NCBI RefSeq assembly: GCF_000759435.1 | Contig: NZ_JRJG01000044.1 | Location: forward strand, 21,420-85,419 | Direction of reading: 5' to 3' | Source: Hoeflea sp. BAL378 | GTDB taxonomy: Bacteria > Pseudomonadota > Alphaproteobacteria > Rhizobiales > Rhizobiaceae | Length of the DNA stretch: 64,000 nucleotides | Part shown: piece after piece, positions 54,063 to 63,373 of the stretch | Layout of the letters: each line of letters starts with the position of its first letter | Position numbering within the stretch: position 1 is the first letter of the stretch | The notes under the pieces: model-generated | Database searches by the model: none | Told to the model about the DNA's origin: nothing | Seen by the model: only the letters and a program-made list of their open reading frames with translations | Translations under genes and position numbers: made by a program

Positions 54063-54347
54063 ATGTCGCATCCCGCGTCACCGGCCTCTTCCGCCCCCTC
54101 CGCCAGAGCTTACAGCAAAAGCAAATTCGCCGCCTTTCTGACCGCCATCGGCGCCATCGTGCTGATCGGCGCCGAAATCTGGCTCGCCGCCGTCGCCGCG
54201 CTCTGGGCACTCGACGGTTTCTTCGACCTCGCCATGATCGGTGACCTGATCCTGGTCGCGCTGATCGCTCCGGCGGCCATCTGGGCCACCTGGATGACGG
54301 CGAAGCTGGCGATCGCGGCGGAAATGAACCCCGAAAACGCCGACTGA
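54063..54347 (+). CDS. Small two-helix membrane protein of unknown function
   Basis: 94 residues from ATG 54063. A serine/proline/alanine-rich start (about 20 residues) is followed by two hydrophobic helices (FAAFLTAIGAIVLIGAEIWLAAVAALWALDG as one long or paired segment, and LILVALIAPAAIWATWM) and a short acidic tail. Codon use is GC-biased like the neighbours, supporting real coding. Similar small proteins occur beside fabD in related genomes as I recall. No function can be given. Confidence 0.6.
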   Translation: MSHPASPASSAPSARAYSKSKFAAFLTAIGAIVLIGAEIWLAAVAALWALDGFFDLAMIGDLILVALIAPAAIWATWMTAKLAIAAEMNPENAD

Positions 54348-54480
54348 ACGGTCACACCGGCTCCTGACGCCCTATATCACCCCATGATACGCGCTGCCCC
54401 CCCGCGGAGTCTTCCGCAGAGGGCCGCGCGTCTTGCCGCGCCATCTGCCGCCATCAGGCCCGTGACCAAAGGAACCTAAC

Positions 54481-55407
54481 ATGCTCATCAACATCCTGCT
54501 GCTCGCCGCCGGACTTGCCCTGCTGACCTTCGGCGCGGAGTTCCTGGTCCGCGGCGCGATCTCGCTCGCCAACCGGCTCGGCATGCCGCCACTGCTGATC
54601 GGGCTCACGGTGGTGGGCTTCGGCACGTCGATGCCCGAGCTCCTGGTGTCGCTGCAGGCAGCCCTCGGCGGCGCGCCGGCGATCGCGGTGGGCAATGTGG
54701 TGGGGTCCAACACGGCCAACATCCTGCTCATCCTCGGCGTCGCCGCGGCGATCTCGCCGATCAACGCCCGCATCCCCAATCTCAAGCGCGACCTGGTGAT
54801 GATGCTCGTGGCGGCCGTGGTGATGCTCGGCCTCGGCTATTGGGGCGTGGTCAATTTCTGGCTCGGCCTGGCGATGTTTGTGGCGCTTGCCTCCTACCTG
54901 GCCTGGGTCACCTACACCGACCGTCGGCGCCTGACGCAGGAGGAAGCCGATCTCGTGGTCAAGCTCGAGGGCTGGAAGGAAGCGCTGTTCATCGTCGGCG
55001 GCCTTGGCGGCCTGTTCTTCGGCGCCGACCTGCTGATCGACGCCGCCACCGCCATTGCCAAGAGCTACGGCATTTCCGAGGCGGTGATCGGCCTGACCAT
55101 CGTCGCCGTCGGCACCAGCCTGCCGGAGCTCGCGACATCGGTCGTCGCCGCCTTCCGCCGCCATGCGGAGGTGGCGCTGGGCAATGTCGTGGGCTCGAAC
55201 ATCTTCAATATCCTGGGCATTCTCGGCATCACCGCGATGGTGATCCCGGTTCCGGTCGAGGCGTCGATGGCGTCCTTCGACATTCCCGTCATGCTGGCGG
55301 TGTCGGTGGCGCTCGTCGCGCTGATCCTGATGGCCGGGCGGATCGGCCGGGCCGCGGGGCTTGCGATGCTGGCGGCCTATACGGGCTATGTCGCCTGGCT
55401 GTTCTAG
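54481..55407 (+). CDS. CaCA-family calcium/sodium antiporter (YrbG-like), copy 2
   Basis: 308 residues with about ten membrane helices and both alpha-repeat motifs: VVGFGTSMPELLVSLQAAL with GNVVGSNTANILLILG, and IVAVGTSLPELATSVVAAF with GNVVGSNIFNILGILG. Paralogue of the protein at 8639-9577, with the same length and topology but clear divergence in the loops. Inner-membrane Ca2+/cation exchange is expected. ATG 54481 follows AAAGGAACCTAAC. Confidence 0.92.
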   Translation: MLINILLLAAGLALLTFGAEFLVRGAISLANRLGMPPLLIGLTVVGFGTSMPELLVSLQAALGGAPAIAVGNVVGSNTANILLILGVAAAISPINARIPNLKRDLVMMLVAAVVMLGLGYWGVVNFWLGLAMFVALASYLAWVTYTDRRRLTQEEADLVVKLEGWKEALFIVGGLGGLFFGADLLIDAATAIAKSYGISEAVIGLTIVAVGTSLPELATSVVAAFRRHAEVALGNVVGSNIFNILGILGITAMVIPVPVEASMASFDIPVMLAVSVALVALILMAGRIGRAAGLAMLAAYTGYVAWLF

Positions 55408-55513
55408 CTCCAGGGCGGCCCGGCGCCCGGGCATTCTTGCGGCATAACCGGCTTGCGCCCCGGGCCGCCATGGCTATGGTGCGGCCCGGACACCGACAGA
55501 AGGAACGGCCCGC

Positions 55514-56554
55514 ATGAAGATGAACCCGCTCGGACGCACCGGCATGATGGTGAGCGAGATCTGCCTCGGCACCATGACCTGGGGCCAACAGAACACCGAA
55601 GCCGAGGCGCATGCGCAGATGGACTACGCCCTCACCCAGGGCGTGACCTTCTTCGATGCGGCGGAGATGTACCCGACCCCGACGCGGGCGGAGACGCAAG
55701 GGCGCACCGAGGAGATCATCGGAAGCTGGTTCCGGAGGTCCGGGCGGCGGCAGGACGTCGTCCTCGCCACCAAGATGGGCGGCGACGGCGTCGAGTGGAT
55801 CCGCGGCGGCCAGGGGTTCACGCGGGCCTCGGTGATGGAGGCGGTGGACGGCAGCCTGAAGCGGCTCGGGGTCGAGCATATCGATCTCTACCAGTTGCAC
55901 TGGCCCAATCGCGGCTCCTACCATTTCCGCAAGCACTGGGCCTTCGACGCGAGCGCCCAGGACAAGCGCGGCGCCGTGGAAGACATGCGCGAGACGCTGG
56001 AGGGCCTGGGCGACGCGGTCCGGGCCGGCAAGATCCGCGCCGTGGGCCTCTCCAATGAAAGCGCCTGGGGGACGATGACGTTCCTGCGCCTGGCCGGGGA
56101 GCACGGACTGCCGCGCATGGCCTCGATCCAGAACGAATACAACCTGATCTGCCGCCTGTTCGACACCGACCTCGCCGAAGTGGCCCATCACGAGGATGTG
56201 GGCCTGCTGGCGTTCTCGCCGCTGGCGGCGGGCATTCTCACGGGCAAGTACCAGGGCGACGTCACGCCCGAGGGCTCGCGCCGGAGCCTGACGCCCAATC
56301 TCGGCGGCCGCTGGTGCCCTGAGGCCGAAGCCGCGACCGCGGCCTATCTCGAGGTCGCGGCAAGGCACGGGCTCGATCCGGCGCAGATGGCGATCGGCTT
56401 CTGCCTGACCCGGCCGTTCATGACCTCGACGATCATCGGCGCGACGACGATGGACCAGCTCCGGACCGCCATCGGTTCCAAGGACGTGACGCTGTCGGAC
56501 GCGGTTCTCGAGGACATCGCCACCGCCCGGCGGGCGCATCCGCTGCCGATCTGA
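55514..56554 (+). CDS. Aldo/keto reductase, Tas-like
   Basis: 346 residues, TIM barrel AKR. GRTGMMVSEICLGTMTWGQQN start, catalytic Asp/Tyr in FFDAAEMYPTP, lysine in VLATKMGG and His in LYQLHWPNR; NADPH-binding end FMTSTIIGATTMDQL. The wording MTWGQQNTEAEAHAQMDYA is that of the Tas subgroup of NADPH-dependent aldehyde/ketone reductases. Physiological substrate unknown. It is preceded by a 106-base gap and converges with the MFS gene. Confidence 0.92.
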   Translation: MKMNPLGRTGMMVSEICLGTMTWGQQNTEAEAHAQMDYALTQGVTFFDAAEMYPTPTRAETQGRTEEIIGSWFRRSGRRQDVVLATKMGGDGVEWIRGGQGFTRASVMEAVDGSLKRLGVEHIDLYQLHWPNRGSYHFRKHWAFDASAQDKRGAVEDMRETLEGLGDAVRAGKIRAVGLSNESAWGTMTFLRLAGEHGLPRMASIQNEYNLICRLFDTDLAEVAHHEDVGLLAFSPLAAGILTGKYQGDVTPEGSRRSLTPNLGGRWCPEAEAATAAYLEVAARHGLDPAQMAIGFCLTRPFMTSTIIGATTMDQLRTAIGSKDVTLSDAVLEDIATARRAHPLPI

Positions 56555-56597
56555 CGCAGCGCGGCCGGGCTTCGCCGCTCCGCCGCGATCCCTGCCC

Positions 56598-57800
56598 TCA
56601 GTGGCGGCGAAGACCCAGCTTGGCGTGCGTGCGCCGGGCGACCAGCGCGCAGCCGATCAGCAGCAGGCCGGTGGCCGCGAACAGGCCCTGCACCGGCGCG
56701 ACCGTCAGAACCAGCCGGGCGAAGGCGGGCGAGCCGACCGAGGCGACATCGCGGAAGGTCGAGTAGACCGCCGCCATCTCGGTGCGCTCGGAGGGCTTGA
56801 CGGTGAGCAGGAAGGGCAGCCCGCCGCAGATGTCGAGCAGGATCAGGAACAGCGTCGCCGAGACAAGGACGGCGATGGCCGGCCAGGGAAAGGCCGATAG
56901 AGCCGTGGCGGCGATGAACAGCAGCCCGCTGCCCGCGAATCCCGCGACAAGGGCGTTGCGCACCCCGGTCTTCTGCAGGTAGCCCAGCATCACCGGCGTG
57001 AGGAACAGGAAGCCGTTGGATATCGACAGCGCCAGGCCGCCGATCTGGTCGCTGAGCCCGGATTTCACCGCGAAGATCGGCAAATAGATGATGTAGATCG
57101 ACCAGCCGACGGAGCGCATGGTGGCGTAGAACCAGCCCGCCACCAGCGTCGGCTGGCGGAAGAAGCGCGGCAGGTAGCGCAGCGGATTGGCCGGCGGCCG
57201 CCGCGCCTTGGTGATGACCTTGCCGTCGCCCAGCCGCAGATGCCAGAAATAGGCGAGCATCGCCAGGCAGGCGGCGATCGAGATCAGGAACGGGATCTGC
57301 GGATGCAGGTCCATCAGCACCACGCCCAGGAACGGGCCGACGCTCCAGGGAATGCCGCTGAACAGAAGCCGCCGGCTTTCGTTGCGGCCCATCGAGGCGC
57401 GCTCGACATAGTCCATCACATAGGCGTTGAAGCACACCGCCACGATCACCAGCCCGACCGAATTGAGGGCGACGGCGAGCGGCACGAAGCGGGCGTTGAA
57501 AAAGCCGCCGAGAACGCTGCCCGCGATCATGATCAGGATGCCGAGCGTGTAGAGCCAGCGCCGGGGCACGTAGCGGGCCAGGAACGGCACGCCGAGCGCG
57601 CACGCAAGCCCGGTACAGCCGATCAGCACATAGACCTCCGACACCGTGGCGGCGTTGCCGAGCGCCCGGTACATCAGCACCGGATAGACGGAAATCAGCG
57701 TCGCGCGGGCCGAGGCCTCGCAGGCAGCCAGGATGGCGAAGGAGTTCACGCCGGGACGGGCCGGCGGAAACTCGACGAGCGGAAGACGATTTTGCTGCAA
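56598..57800 (-). CDS. Major facilitator superfamily transporter
   Basis: 400 residues, about twelve membrane helices, N- and C-halves separated by a basic loop (LGDGKVITKARRPPANP, about 190-207). The A-loop motif between helices 2 and 3 is reduced (ARYVPRRWLY). The likely start is TTG 57800, without a good ribosome site; GTG 17 codons later is possible, so the N-terminus is uncertain. No substrate can be given. It is divergent from nothing nearby; the next gene upstream is on the same strand after 188 bases. Confidence 0.85.
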   Translation of the reverse strand: MQQNRLPLVEFPPARPGVNSFAILAACEASARATLISVYPVLMYRALGNAATVSEVYVLIGCTGLACALGVPFLARYVPRRWLYTLGILIMIAGSVLGGFFNARFVPLAVALNSVGLVIVAVCFNAYVMDYVERASMGRNESRRLLFSGIPWSVGPFLGVVLMDLHPQIPFLISIAACLAMLAYFWHLRLGDGKVITKARRPPANPLRYLPRFFRQPTLVAGWFYATMRSVGWSIYIIYLPIFAVKSGLSDQIGGLALSISNGFLFLTPVMLGYLQKTGVRNALVAGFAGSGLLFIAATALSAFPWPAIAVLVSATLFLILLDICGGLPFLLTVKPSERTEMAAVYSTFRDVASVGSPAFARLVLTVAPVQGLFAATGLLLIGCALVARRTHAKLGLRRH

Positions 57801-57988
57801 TGGAGGGGCTAACGCGCGAAAAGAGGCAACTGAGGATGCTTATCCGCCGCACAATCCGCCCGATTGCCGATTCTGGCAAGATGCCCCCGCGACATCGGAC
57901 CCCGCGCTAAGGACAGCGGCGCGCGCAACGCCTGTCGCCCATGCCGCGGCCCGGCGGGCGCGGCATGGGCAAGTACGTGAGGGTCGGC

Positions 57989-58465
57989 CTACATCGCGAC
58001 CTTGCCGCTGTCGCCGAGATCAGGCTTGCCGAGGCCGGCGGCGGCCGCGGCCATCTTGATGGTCGAGATCAGGTTGTGCGGGCTGTCCCAGGCCTGGGCG
58101 TCTTCCGGGACCACGCGGATCAGGCGGATGGTCGGATCCTGCGGCCCATCCCAGAACGACTTCATCATCGGCGACCACAGTTCCTCGATCTTGGCGCGGT
58201 CGTTGGAGACCGCCGCCGTGCCCGTGAGCGAGACATAGTCGTTCTTCGACTGGTCGACGAAGGCCAGGGTGACGATCGGGAAACGCTCGATCTGGCCGTC
58301 CTTCTCGGCCGCGGCGTCGGTCAGGAAGTAGATGGCGTGCTCGTCCTGCCGCGGCATGGCTGCCATGGGGCGGGCGCTCTGGCGCTCGCCGTCCCAGGTG
58401 ATGAACATGGCGATATGGATGTCGCCGATCATGTCCCAGACATGTTGCTGATCGATCTTCGTCAT
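57989..58465 (-). CDS. Pyridoxamine 5'-phosphate oxidase-fold general stress protein
   Basis: 158 residues, split-barrel flavin-binding fold: IGDIHIAMFITWDGERQSARPMAAMPRQDEHAIYFLTDAAAEK and VTLAFVDQSKNDYVSLTGTAAVSNDRAKIEELW, typical of the general stress protein 26 (COG3871) group, followed by the conserved AWDSPHNLISTIKMA end. Such proteins bind FMN, FAD or F420-like cofactors; function in stress is inferred only. ATG 58465 has AGGAGCAC upstream. Confidence 0.87.
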   Translation of the reverse strand: MTKIDQQHVWDMIGDIHIAMFITWDGERQSARPMAAMPRQDEHAIYFLTDAAAEKDGQIERFPIVTLAFVDQSKNDYVSLTGTAAVSNDRAKIEELWSPMMKSFWDGPQDPTIRLIRVVPEDAQAWDSPHNLISTIKMAAAAAGLGKPDLGDSGKVAM

Positions 58466-58585
58466 AAGCGTGCTCCTGTTGGCTGTTGGCTCAGCAGGTG
58501 AACGCGGAAGCGACTGATTGGTTGCGTCTTTCGGCGGGCGGACACGGGCTCGTGACCGGCCGGCGGAGGCTGCGGCGGAGCCGGG

Positions 58586-60604
58586 TCAGGCGCTCAGGCG
58601 GCGCCTGGCGTCGGTCCGGCCGTGGCCCGTCGCCTCGCCCATGTGCAGCCGTGCGGCGGCGGCGACGCCGTGAAGGATCGCCCGGGGAAGATCGTCGAAG
58701 GGGACGGGACGACCGAAATGATAGCCCTGGATCGTCTCGCAGCCGGCATCGCGAAGCGCCTCGATCTGGCCCGGGGTCTCGGCGCCCTCGGCGGTGACGT
58801 TGATGCCGAGCTGATGCGCCATGGCGGCGATCGAGCCGACGATGGAGCGGGCGCGCTCGTCGGTCTCCATCTCCATCACGAAGGCCCGGTCGATCTTGAG
58901 TTCATCCCACGGGAACTGCCTCAGATAGGACAGCGCCGAATAGCCGGTGCCGAAATCATCAAGCGCGATCGAGACGCCCATGTCCCTGAAGCGGGAGAGG
59001 ATGTCCACGGCCCGGTCGGTTTCCGAGATCATCAGCGTCTCGGTGACCTCGAGCGTCAGCCGGTGCGCCGGCAATCCGGTGGCGTCCAGCACGTCGCGCA
59101 CCGTGCCCAGGATGTCGTCGCGGATGAACTGGATGGCGGAGAGATTGACGGCGACGCCCACCTCCTCGGGAAAGCAGAGCGCGTCCCGGCACGCCCGCTG
59201 CAGGACATTGCGGCCCAGAGCGACGATGAGGCCCGATTCCTCGGCGATCCTGGTGAACTCGCCCGGCGACACCGGGCCCAGCGTCGGATGCGTCCAGCGG
59301 GCCAGGGCTTCCACGCCGCGGACGCGTCCGCTGGCGACGTCCATCTTGATCTGGTAGTGCGGAATGATCTCGTCCTTGGCAATCGCGCTCGCCAGTTCCG
59401 CCTCGATGGAGGCGCGGCGGATGAAGATATCGTGCATCGCCGGGTCGAATTCCATCACCCTGCCCTTGCCCGAGCCCTTGGCCTGGGACAGCGCGATGTC
59501 GGCGTCGATGAGCAGGCTGTTGGGATCGCGGCCGGGAACGCTGATCGCCACGCCCACGGAGGCGCCGACGATGAGCGAACTGCCCTCGATGGCGTAGGTC
59601 TCGGACAGGACCGCGCGCAACTGCTCCGCCTGGGCGAAGATGAGGGCAGCGTCGCCCGACGCGTCGAGCATGACGACGAACTCGTCGCCGCCGATCCGGG
59701 CGGTCAGCAGGTTGTTCTCGAAGGTCGCGCAAGTGCGCGTCATGCGCTCGGCGACTTCCTTGAGCAGGGCGTCGCCGGCGGCATGGCCAAGCCGGTCGTT
59801 GACATTCTTGAAGCCGTCGAGGTCGACCGCCAGCACGGCGATCCTGGTGCATTCGCAATCGCCGCAGGACGCGGCCGCGCGGGCGAATTCGGCGGTGAAG
59901 GCCATGCGGTTGGGCAGTCCGGTCAGGCTGTCGTGGTGGGCGAGATAGGAGAAGTCGACGGCGCTGCGCAGCGCCGTGCGGGTGGCCGAGCGGAGGAAGC
60001 GGTTCTGCAGCGTCGAGATCCCCAGGAGCAGGGCGATCGAGCCGAACAGGCCGCTCACGAGCCATGTCTGCAGCTTCTGCTTGGCCTGCATCTCGGCGCG
60101 GATCTGCGCGGCTTCGTTGACCGAATCGGCCTGCGCCTCGGCGCCCACCCGATCGACCGCGGCAAAGACCCTCTCGAGCTTCTGCCGCAGCGCCGCCAGC
60201 GCCGGAGCATCGAGCGTTTCCACCGCGTGCAGAAGCGGCCTGAGCTCGCCATATTCGACCGCCGCGGTCTCGATCAGGTGCCGGCGTTTCGGCTTCATGT
60301 CCATGAAGGCCTGGAATCCGGGAGCGTTGTAGATCGAGAAGCGGTTGGCCAGGATCTCCGAGAACAGCGCCACCTGATCCGCATCCCGCCGGTCTTTAGA
60401 GACGAGGAAATTGCCGAGCGCCTTCTGCAGGTAAAGGATCTCCATGCGGCCGGCGGCGCCCACCCAGGCGCTGTCGTAGCGCGACGAGCGCTGCATGGCC
60501 TGCTCCGTCGCCGTCACGAGATTGGTGTGAACCACGATGATGGTGAGCAAGGCGACCGTCATCGCCACGGCGATGAAGTTGAACACGCTGGTCAGCCGTC
60601 GCAT
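58586..60604 (-). CDS. Membrane GGDEF-EAL protein (c-di-GMP synthesis and breakdown)
   Basis: 672 residues. Membrane helix (about 7-27), periplasmic helical sensor domain (28-178), second helix (181-199), GGDEF domain with intact GGDEF (305-309), then EAL domain with EAL (432-434), VNLSAIQF, VTETLM, DDFGTGYS, KIDR, EGAET and QGYHFGRP motifs, all the metal- and substrate-binding residues. Both activities are possible; no RxxD inhibitory site lies before GGDEF. The gene starts 29 bases after a periplasmic sulfite-oxidase-fold protein gene on the same strand, so that protein may regulate the sensor domain. Confidence 0.92.
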   Translation of the reverse strand: MRRLTSVFNFIAVAMTVALLTIIVVHTNLVTATEQAMQRSSRYDSAWVGAAGRMEILYLQKALGNFLVSKDRRDADQVALFSEILANRFSIYNAPGFQAFMDMKPKRRHLIETAAVEYGELRPLLHAVETLDAPALAALRQKLERVFAAVDRVGAEAQADSVNEAAQIRAEMQAKQKLQTWLVSGLFGSIALLLGISTLQNRFLRSATRTALRSAVDFSYLAHHDSLTGLPNRMAFTAEFARAAASCGDCECTRIAVLAVDLDGFKNVNDRLGHAAGDALLKEVAERMTRTCATFENNLLTARIGGDEFVVMLDASGDAALIFAQAEQLRAVLSETYAIEGSSLIVGASVGVAISVPGRDPNSLLIDADIALSQAKGSGKGRVMEFDPAMHDIFIRRASIEAELASAIAKDEIIPHYQIKMDVASGRVRGVEALARWTHPTLGPVSPGEFTRIAEESGLIVALGRNVLQRACRDALCFPEEVGVAVNLSAIQFIRDDILGTVRDVLDATGLPAHRLTLEVTETLMISETDRAVDILSRFRDMGVSIALDDFGTGYSALSYLRQFPWDELKIDRAFVMEMETDERARSIVGSIAAMAHQLGINVTAEGAETPGQIEALRDAGCETIQGYHFGRPVPFDDLPRAILHGVAAAARLHMGEATGHGRTDARRRLSA

Positions 60605-60633
60605 GAAGGTTCTCCTGATCGCGGCGGATTCGG

Positions 60634-61116
60634 TTACTCGACGGTGATCGAGCGGACCTGCCAGGCGGACCGGGCGTAATAGACCTCGTTGTCGAGCGCC
60701 GCGTCGGAATCGAACGGATAGACGATGAACAGCGGGCCCTTGTCGCTGACGGGCATGTAGGCGCCGTCCTGCTTGAGGGCGAGGATGACGCCGTAGTGCT
60801 CGATGTCGGCCAGCGGCAGTTCGGACCGGTAGTTGTTGAGGGCCACAACGGCGAGAGTGTCGCCGGTGGCGCCGACCCTGTCGAGCAGGGCCTTGAACGG
60901 CACGCCCTCGAAGGTGACGGCGCTTTCGCTCCAGGGCGTCCTGGTGACGATGGTGGCGGAGCCGAGCGCCTCGAGATCCTCGCGCGTCATGTCCACCGGA
61001 GCCCCTCCGGCGATCTCGCCGTCGATGGTGAGGATCACCTCGCTGGCCGAGACCGGCAGGGCGGAGAGGGCGAGAACGGCAGAGGCGACGAGACCGGCGC
61101 GCAGGCGAGAAAACAT
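60634..61116 (-). CDS. Periplasmic molybdopterin-oxidoreductase-fold protein, likely non-catalytic
   Basis: 160 residues from ATG 61116, with GGAG six bases upstream. Signal peptide MFSRLRAGLVASAVLALSAL ending PVSAS. The mature part follows the sulfite-oxidase-like fold (LTIDGEIAGGAPVDMTREDLEALGS, VTFEGVPFKALLDRVGA, LPLADIEHYGVILALKQDG, PLFIVYPFDSD, YYARSAWQVRSITVE). The molybdenum-ligand cysteine expected ahead of the 'GVPL' strand is absent (TRTPWSES), and the mature protein has no cysteine. It is thus likely a ligand-binding partner; it precedes the GGDEF-EAL gene in one transcript. Confidence 0.78.
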   Translation of the reverse strand: MFSRLRAGLVASAVLALSALPVSASEVILTIDGEIAGGAPVDMTREDLEALGSATIVTRTPWSESAVTFEGVPFKALLDRVGATGDTLAVVALNNYRSELPLADIEHYGVILALKQDGAYMPVSDKGPLFIVYPFDSDAALDNEVYYARSAWQVRSITVE

Positions 61117-61548
61117 GAACTGCTCCATGAACAAGGCCGGTCGAGCGGACCGTTTCGATATCGAAGCAAATATCAGCTTCCCGCTAAAGGCTGCTTAAGG
61201 CGATAGTGTCAATTTTCACGAGATGGCCGGAATCGGCTCACACCGCGCGTCGCGGGCGCGGATGTCCGGGGCGTTTAAACCTGTTTCGGGCCAGCCCGGC
61301 CTTGCAATGCCCGCAAAACCGCGTATAAGCGCGGCTGTTCGAACACCCGGTCATCTGGCTGGTGGCTGAACGGAGGGTGCGATCCTTAACAGGGATCCTA
61401 GGGGCAACAGCGCTCCGGCCTCCCGTGTCTCCGCTCACGACCGTCTCGATACCACGTCTTTCTTGCCCGGCCACAGGCCGCCAGGACAAGTCGCTGGGGC
61501 TTAGCGCCGGATCCGGGTGATGTATAAAGCAAGAAAGGCAAGTCAATC
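61117..61548. other. Intergenic region with the rpsF promoter and leader
   Basis: 432 bases between the divergent molybdo-fold gene and rpsF. The part up to about 61300 should hold the promoter of the GGDEF-EAL operon. From 61302 on it contains the rpsF promoter and a leader of about 210 bases. In the leader are an inverted pair CACCC (61344-61348) / GGGTG (61375-61379) and a small hairpin GATCC/GGATC (61381-61397). No gene is recognised. Confidence 0.5.
61302..61329 (+). promoter_or_regulatory. Candidate sigma-70 promoter for rpsF
   Basis: TTGCAA (61302-61307) and TATAAG (61324-61329) are separated by 16 bases, a strong match for an alphaproteobacterial housekeeping promoter. Transcription would begin near 61337, giving a leader of about 210 bases before rpsF, long enough for autogenous control by S6-S18. 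Confidence 0.6.
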
Positions 61549-61989
61549 ATGGCTCTGTATGAACATGTATTCCTTGCCCGGCAGGATGTCTCCAGCCAGC
61601 AGGTCGAAGGCCTTGTAGAACAGTACAAGGGCGTGATCGAAGCGAATGGCGGCAAAGTCGGGCGTATTGAGCACTGGGGGCTGAAGTCCCTCACCTACCG
61701 TATCAACAAGAACCGCAAGGCGCATTACGCGCTGATGGACATCGACGCACCGTCGGACGCCGTCAAGGAAATGGAGCGCCAGATGCGCTTCAACGAAGAC
61801 ATCCTTCGTTTCATGACCGTGTCCGTCGACGCCCATGAGGAAGGCCCCTCGGCCATGCTTCAGAAGCGCGACCGCGACGACCGCCCCCGCGGCGACCGTG
61901 ACGACCGTCCGCGCGGCGACCGTGATCGTGGCGATCGCGGTGACCGTGGCGACCGTGGCCCGCGCCGTCCGCGCGAAGACCGCGAATAG
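61549..61989 (+). CDS. rpsF: 30S ribosomal protein S6
   Basis: 146 residues from ATG 61549. S6 core [60 protein letters not shown], then [23 protein letters not shown]. After residue 105 a charged tail rich in RDDRPRGD and GDR repeats extends it by about 40 residues beyond the E. coli core. Such tails are typical of rhizobial S6. It binds 16S rRNA together with S18 in the 30S platform. Confidence 0.97.
   Translation: MALYEHVFLARQDVSSQQVEGLVEQYKGVIEANGGKVGRIEHWGLKSLTYRINKNRKAHYALMDIDAPSDAVKEMERQMRFNEDILRFMTVSVDAHEEGPSAMLQKRDRDDRPRGDRDDRPRGDRDRGDRGDRGDRGPRRPREDRE
61869..61968 (+). repeat. Coding repeats in the S6 tail
   Basis: A 24-base unit coding for RDDRPRGD occurs twice, followed by 9-base GDR/RGD units (about four). 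The sequence is internal to rpsF and keeps the frame; it could vary in copy number between strains. Confidence 0.65.
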
Positions 61990-62000
61990 GAGAACAGACA

Positions 62001-62249
62001 ATGGTCGACATCAACCAGATCCCGACACGCCGTCCGTTCCATCGCCGTCGCAAGACCTGCCCGTTCTCGGGAGCGAATGCGCCGAAGATCGACTACAAAG
62101 ACGTCCGTCTCCTGCAGCGCTACATTTCCGAGCGCGGCAAGATCGTTCCTTCCCGCATCACCGCGGTGAGCCAGAAGAAGCAGCGCGAACTCGCCAAGGC
62201 GATCAAGCGCGCCCGTTTCCTCGGCCTGCTGCCCTACGTGCTGCGCTAA
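62001..62249 (+). CDS. rpsR: 30S ribosomal protein S18
   Basis: 82 residues, 11 bases after rpsF. S18 pattern: [66 protein letters not shown]. The family start usually carries one cysteine, here in KTCPFSG. It pairs with S6 on the 30S platform. A strong hairpin follows 8 bases after its stop. Confidence 0.97.
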   Translation: MVDINQIPTRRPFHRRRKTCPFSGANAPKIDYKDVRLLQRYISERGKIVPSRITAVSQKKQRELAKAIKRARFLGLLPYVLR

Positions 62250-62257
62250 GCCGCTCC

Positions 62258-62283
62258 TGGACCCGGCGCACGCGCCGGGTCCA
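62258..62283 (+). terminator. Hairpin after rpsR (attenuator or partial terminator)
   Basis: Twelve bases tggacccggcgc (62258-62269) pair with gcgccgggtcca (62272-62283), followed by TTTCCCTT. The stem is strong but the T-tract is short, so partial termination between the ribosomal genes and the DUF2232 gene is likely. Confidence 0.6.
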
Positions 62284-62372
62284 TTTCCCTTCCCGCGACG
62301 GGCGCGGGGTCAGGGCCGCCAAATCCCGGGTTGGGGCGACGCCTCTAACTGCGTGACGCAGGACAGCGACAG

Positions 62373-63332
62373 ATGACACAGCAAAGCACATCGCTCCTTG
62401 TGGGCCTGCTCGCCGGCGTTTCCGCCGCGCTCATGCTTGTCAGCGCCGGTTCCCCCTCGAGCCTGTCCTTCATCCTTTTCGCCGCCGCCGCCCTTCCGGT
62501 GCTGATCGCAGGGCTCGGCTGGTCCAACCTCGCCTCGATTGTCGCGGTCCTGTCGGCCATGGCGATCATCGGCCTGGCGACGACGCCGCAGGCGGCCCTG
62601 GTCTCGGCCGTCACCACGCTCGCGCCCGCGGCCTGGATCGCGCATCTGTCCAACCTCGCCCGTCCGGCCGAGGAAGTCGGCGGACCGGAAGGTGCGGTCG
62701 CCTGGTATCCGCTGCCCGACATTTTCGTCAACATCGCCGCATGCGTCTGCGTCGGCCTGGTGGCCGTCGGTCTGGCCATGGGCTACGGCCCGGCGCTGGT
62801 CGAGGAGCTGGTCAACGTCTTCGTGGCCACCCTGCAGGAGACCAACGCCGACTACCAGCCGTCCGCCGAGGCGCTCGCGGAGATGAAGCAGTTCTTCCTC
62901 TACGCCCTGCCCTCGATCCAGGCCGGGATGTGGGTCGTCATCCTGTTCGCCGGCTGGTACGTGGCCTCGGCGCTGGTGCGCCTGTCGGGCCGCTCCAGGC
63001 GGCCCAAGGACGACATCCCCTCGCAGCTCAGGATGCCGCGGCTGGGCGGCTTTGCCCTGGCCGCCGGCGTGGCGATGAGCTTCGTGGGCGGCGGCGTCGG
63101 GCTCATCGGCTGGACGCTGATCGGCGCCTTCGGCATGGGCTTCGTCGTGACCGGATTCGCCATCGCCCATCACCGCACCCGCGGCAAGCCGGCGCGCGGC
63201 CTGCTGCTGTGGACCGCCTATCTGGCCACCGTGATCTTCACCGTGCCGCTCGTCTTCTTTCTCTTCCTCGGGCTGTTCGACACCGCCCGCGGCCTCACCG
63301 CGACCGGCAACGGTCCCACCTCCAAACCCTGA
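62373..63332 (+). CDS. DUF2232-type membrane protein
   Basis: 319 residues, eight or nine membrane helices, matching by eye the DUF2232 proteins that sit between rpsR and rplI in alphaproteobacteria. Features: hydrophobic start [20 protein letters not shown], a polar loop ([20 protein letters not shown]), a helical insert ([13 protein letters not shown]) and a C-terminal helix before a short polar tail. DUF2232 proteins (YybS in firmicutes) are suspected to relate to transport (ECF-like S components) but the role is not established. Starts at ATG 62373 with AGGACAGC upstream. Confidence 0.85.
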   Translation: MTQQSTSLLVGLLAGVSAALMLVSAGSPSSLSFILFAAAALPVLIAGLGWSNLASIVAVLSAMAIIGLATTPQAALVSAVTTLAPAAWIAHLSNLARPAEEVGGPEGAVAWYPLPDIFVNIAACVCVGLVAVGLAMGYGPALVEELVNVFVATLQETNADYQPSAEALAEMKQFFLYALPSIQAGMWVVILFAGWYVASALVRLSGRSRRPKDDIPSQLRMPRLGGFALAAGVAMSFVGGGVGLIGWTLIGAFGMGFVVTGFAIAHHRTRGKPARGLLLWTAYLATVIFTVPLVFFLFLGLFDTARGLTATGNGPTSKP

Positions 63333-63373
63333 CACCACCTCTTGACCTGACACCCCTCGAAAGGAACACCACC

